The position numbers were made by a program, and so were the translations under genes. Shown here piece after piece: positions 63,276 to 64,000 of a DNA stretch of 64,000 nucleotides; position 1 is the first letter of the stretch; the number at the start of each line of letters is the position of its first letter. The notes under the pieces are model-generated. The model worked only from the letters and a program-made list of their open reading frames with translations, did not search any database and had not been told where the DNA came from. This DNA is from Labilibaculum euxinicum (GTDB lineage Bacteria; Bacteroidota; Bacteroidia; Bacteroidales; Marinifilaceae), in assembly GCF_009795715.1 (NCBI RefSeq), contig NZ_WTCR01000009.1, positions 1 to 64,000 of the forward strand, given 5' to 3'.

Positions 63276-64000
63276 TTAGAGTTCTTCGTAACCTATTAAT
63301 TGCTTTTTGCGCAGATTCTCTTTTTCAAATCCATCTAATTTTCTCTCACTTTTCAGCACCTCTTTCTCCCATGAACCATACATTGGGTTGGGAAGAACTA
63401 TAAATCGTTGTCCAAATTCAGTTTGCCTTTCATCTACTTTCGAAAAGCCAAAGTCAGTCGATCTGTCTTCCAAAAACTCATCAAAATCACCTAAATTATC
63501 ACCGGCAAGAATTAAAATTTCATGAGTTTCCAGTACTTTATTTCTGCGTTCGGTTTTTATACTTGTTTTCGTTTTTAGTAACACATGCCTTTCATCCGCA
63601 AAGGGAAATCCTAACTCATTAAGGTTCTCGATGGTTTTAGCCAAAGCCGAAGTATCACGGTTGGATATATAAAATGTTTCAACGCCTTTTGATTCTGCAT
63701 ATTTTAAAAACTCCAAAGAGCCAGGTGTAGCTGAAGCTTTTGCCATATCTGTCCATTCTTTCCAGGCTGCGCGTGTAAATGCTTCGCCGCTGCGAATCGA
63801 ATTGGTTTCGAAAGGACTGTTGTCTAAAACGGTTTCATCAATATCAACAACAACAGCTTTGGGTTTTGTATTATCACTCTTGGTTAATAATTGATTATCC
63901 AACGAAAGTTTAGCCATGTTAAATGCCTGATAATACAATGCTCGGCACTCCGAAGCTCTTTGAAACCAAAGAGTAGCCATTACTAAATGTTCATTCTGAT
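63276..64000 (-). CDS. Class C acid phosphatase (5'-nucleotidase, e(P4) family), cut by window edge
   Basis: This HAD-superfamily phosphatase is typically a lipoprotein dephosphorylating nucleotides at the cell surface. The nucleophile motif is VVVDIDETVLDNSPF, followed by FYISNRDTSALAKTIENLNELGFP and LAGDNLGDFDEFLEDRS. The frame stays open from the internal ATG at 63980 to the last base, with residues QNEHLV before MATLWFQRASECRALYYQAFNMA. That matches the start of the mature e(P4) domain, so the real start and any lipobox lie beyond 64000. It is partial because of the window, not degraded. Confidence 0.92.
   Translation of the reverse strand, partial: QNEHLVMATLWFQRASECRALYYQAFNMAKLSLDNQLLTKSDNTKPKAVVVDIDETVLDNSPFETNSIRSGEAFTRAAWKEWTDMAKASATPGSLEFLKYAESKGVETFYISNRDTSALAKTIENLNELGFPFADERHVLLKTKTSIKTERRNKVLETHEILILAGDNLGDFDEFLEDRSTDFGFSKVDERQTEFGQRFIVLPNPMYGSWEKEVLKSERKLDGFEKENLRKKQLIGYEEL

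Noticed and set aside
63276-63980. Acid phosphatase as an N-terminally truncated gene starting at 63980
   Set aside because: The frame remains open to base 64000 and the residues before Met match the family. The missing part is outside the window.

Overview
The window reads as chromosomal DNA of a Bacteroidota bacterium, most likely from the Marinilabiliales (Marinifilaceae/Labilibaculum-like). The taxonomic guess is from memory of gene content, not from a search. Support comes from the AT-rich sequence, absence of Shine-Dalgarno sites, promoters of the TTG-N19-TAnnTTTG type (clearest before polA and the tRNA pair), a type IX secretion sorting domain on a giant surface protein, and Bacteroidota-typical families (DUF4292, DUF4175, DUF4271, ECF sigma with membrane anti-sigma).

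Left end (1-5.3 kb): the most unusual region. At least three tandem, almost identical 169-bp units each encode a 33-residue peptide with a double-glycine leader and a short core containing CDDC; the start codon of a fourth copy lies at the window edge. Divergent from them is a TPR-CHAT protease-like envelope protein, followed by a convergent pair encoding an ECF sigma factor and a membrane anti-sigma factor with periplasmic TPRs. A 35-bp bipartite motif occurs in the same orientation before the peptide array (563-597) and before the sigma gene (5209-5243) and was not seen elsewhere by eye. This suggests a self-activating sigma factor that drives the peptide array, perhaps gated by the CHAT protein, by analogy with TPR-CHAT/sigma control in Craspase systems.

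5.5-20 kb: two identical tRNA-Val(UAC) genes, two tandem secreted cyclophilins, pheS, an OsmC-like protein, a Crp/Fnr regulator, an unknown helical protein, a degenerate 20-bp minisatellite, a secreted S41-like protein, and a C39-peptidase ABC exporter with an HlyD adaptor. The exporter is a candidate for processing double-glycine peptides. A ROK kinase, a DUF3187 protein and YccF follow.

20-39.4 kb: conserved housekeeping and envelope block: flippase, dut, sugar nucleotidyltransferase, TPR protein, DUF4292 lipoprotein, EnvC-like protein with a degenerate M23 domain, DUF4175, RsbW-like ATPase, ybeY, mnmG, ade, uvrC, lplA, dtd and a MazG-like pyrophosphohydrolase. Two parS-like palindromes (20381-20396 and 33752-33767) hint that the region lies near the replication origin.

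39.4-49.1 kb: an accessory-looking module of a phage-tail-collar (Mdp-like) protein, a periplasmic-binding-protein fold without an obvious signal peptide, and a 2489-residue T9SS-secreted cadherin-repeat protein with very similar DNA repeats. It lies between the MazG-like gene and deoC, which I recall as neighbours in related genomes, and related hairpins flank it.

49.2-64 kb: deoC, a PAS histidine kinase, polyprenyl synthetase, ArsR, a QueD-like protein, polA, a MotA/ExbB-like membrane protein, a LytTR regulator, a CtpA-type protease, yidD, rnpA, hemD, DUF4271 and an acid phosphatase gene cut by the window edge.
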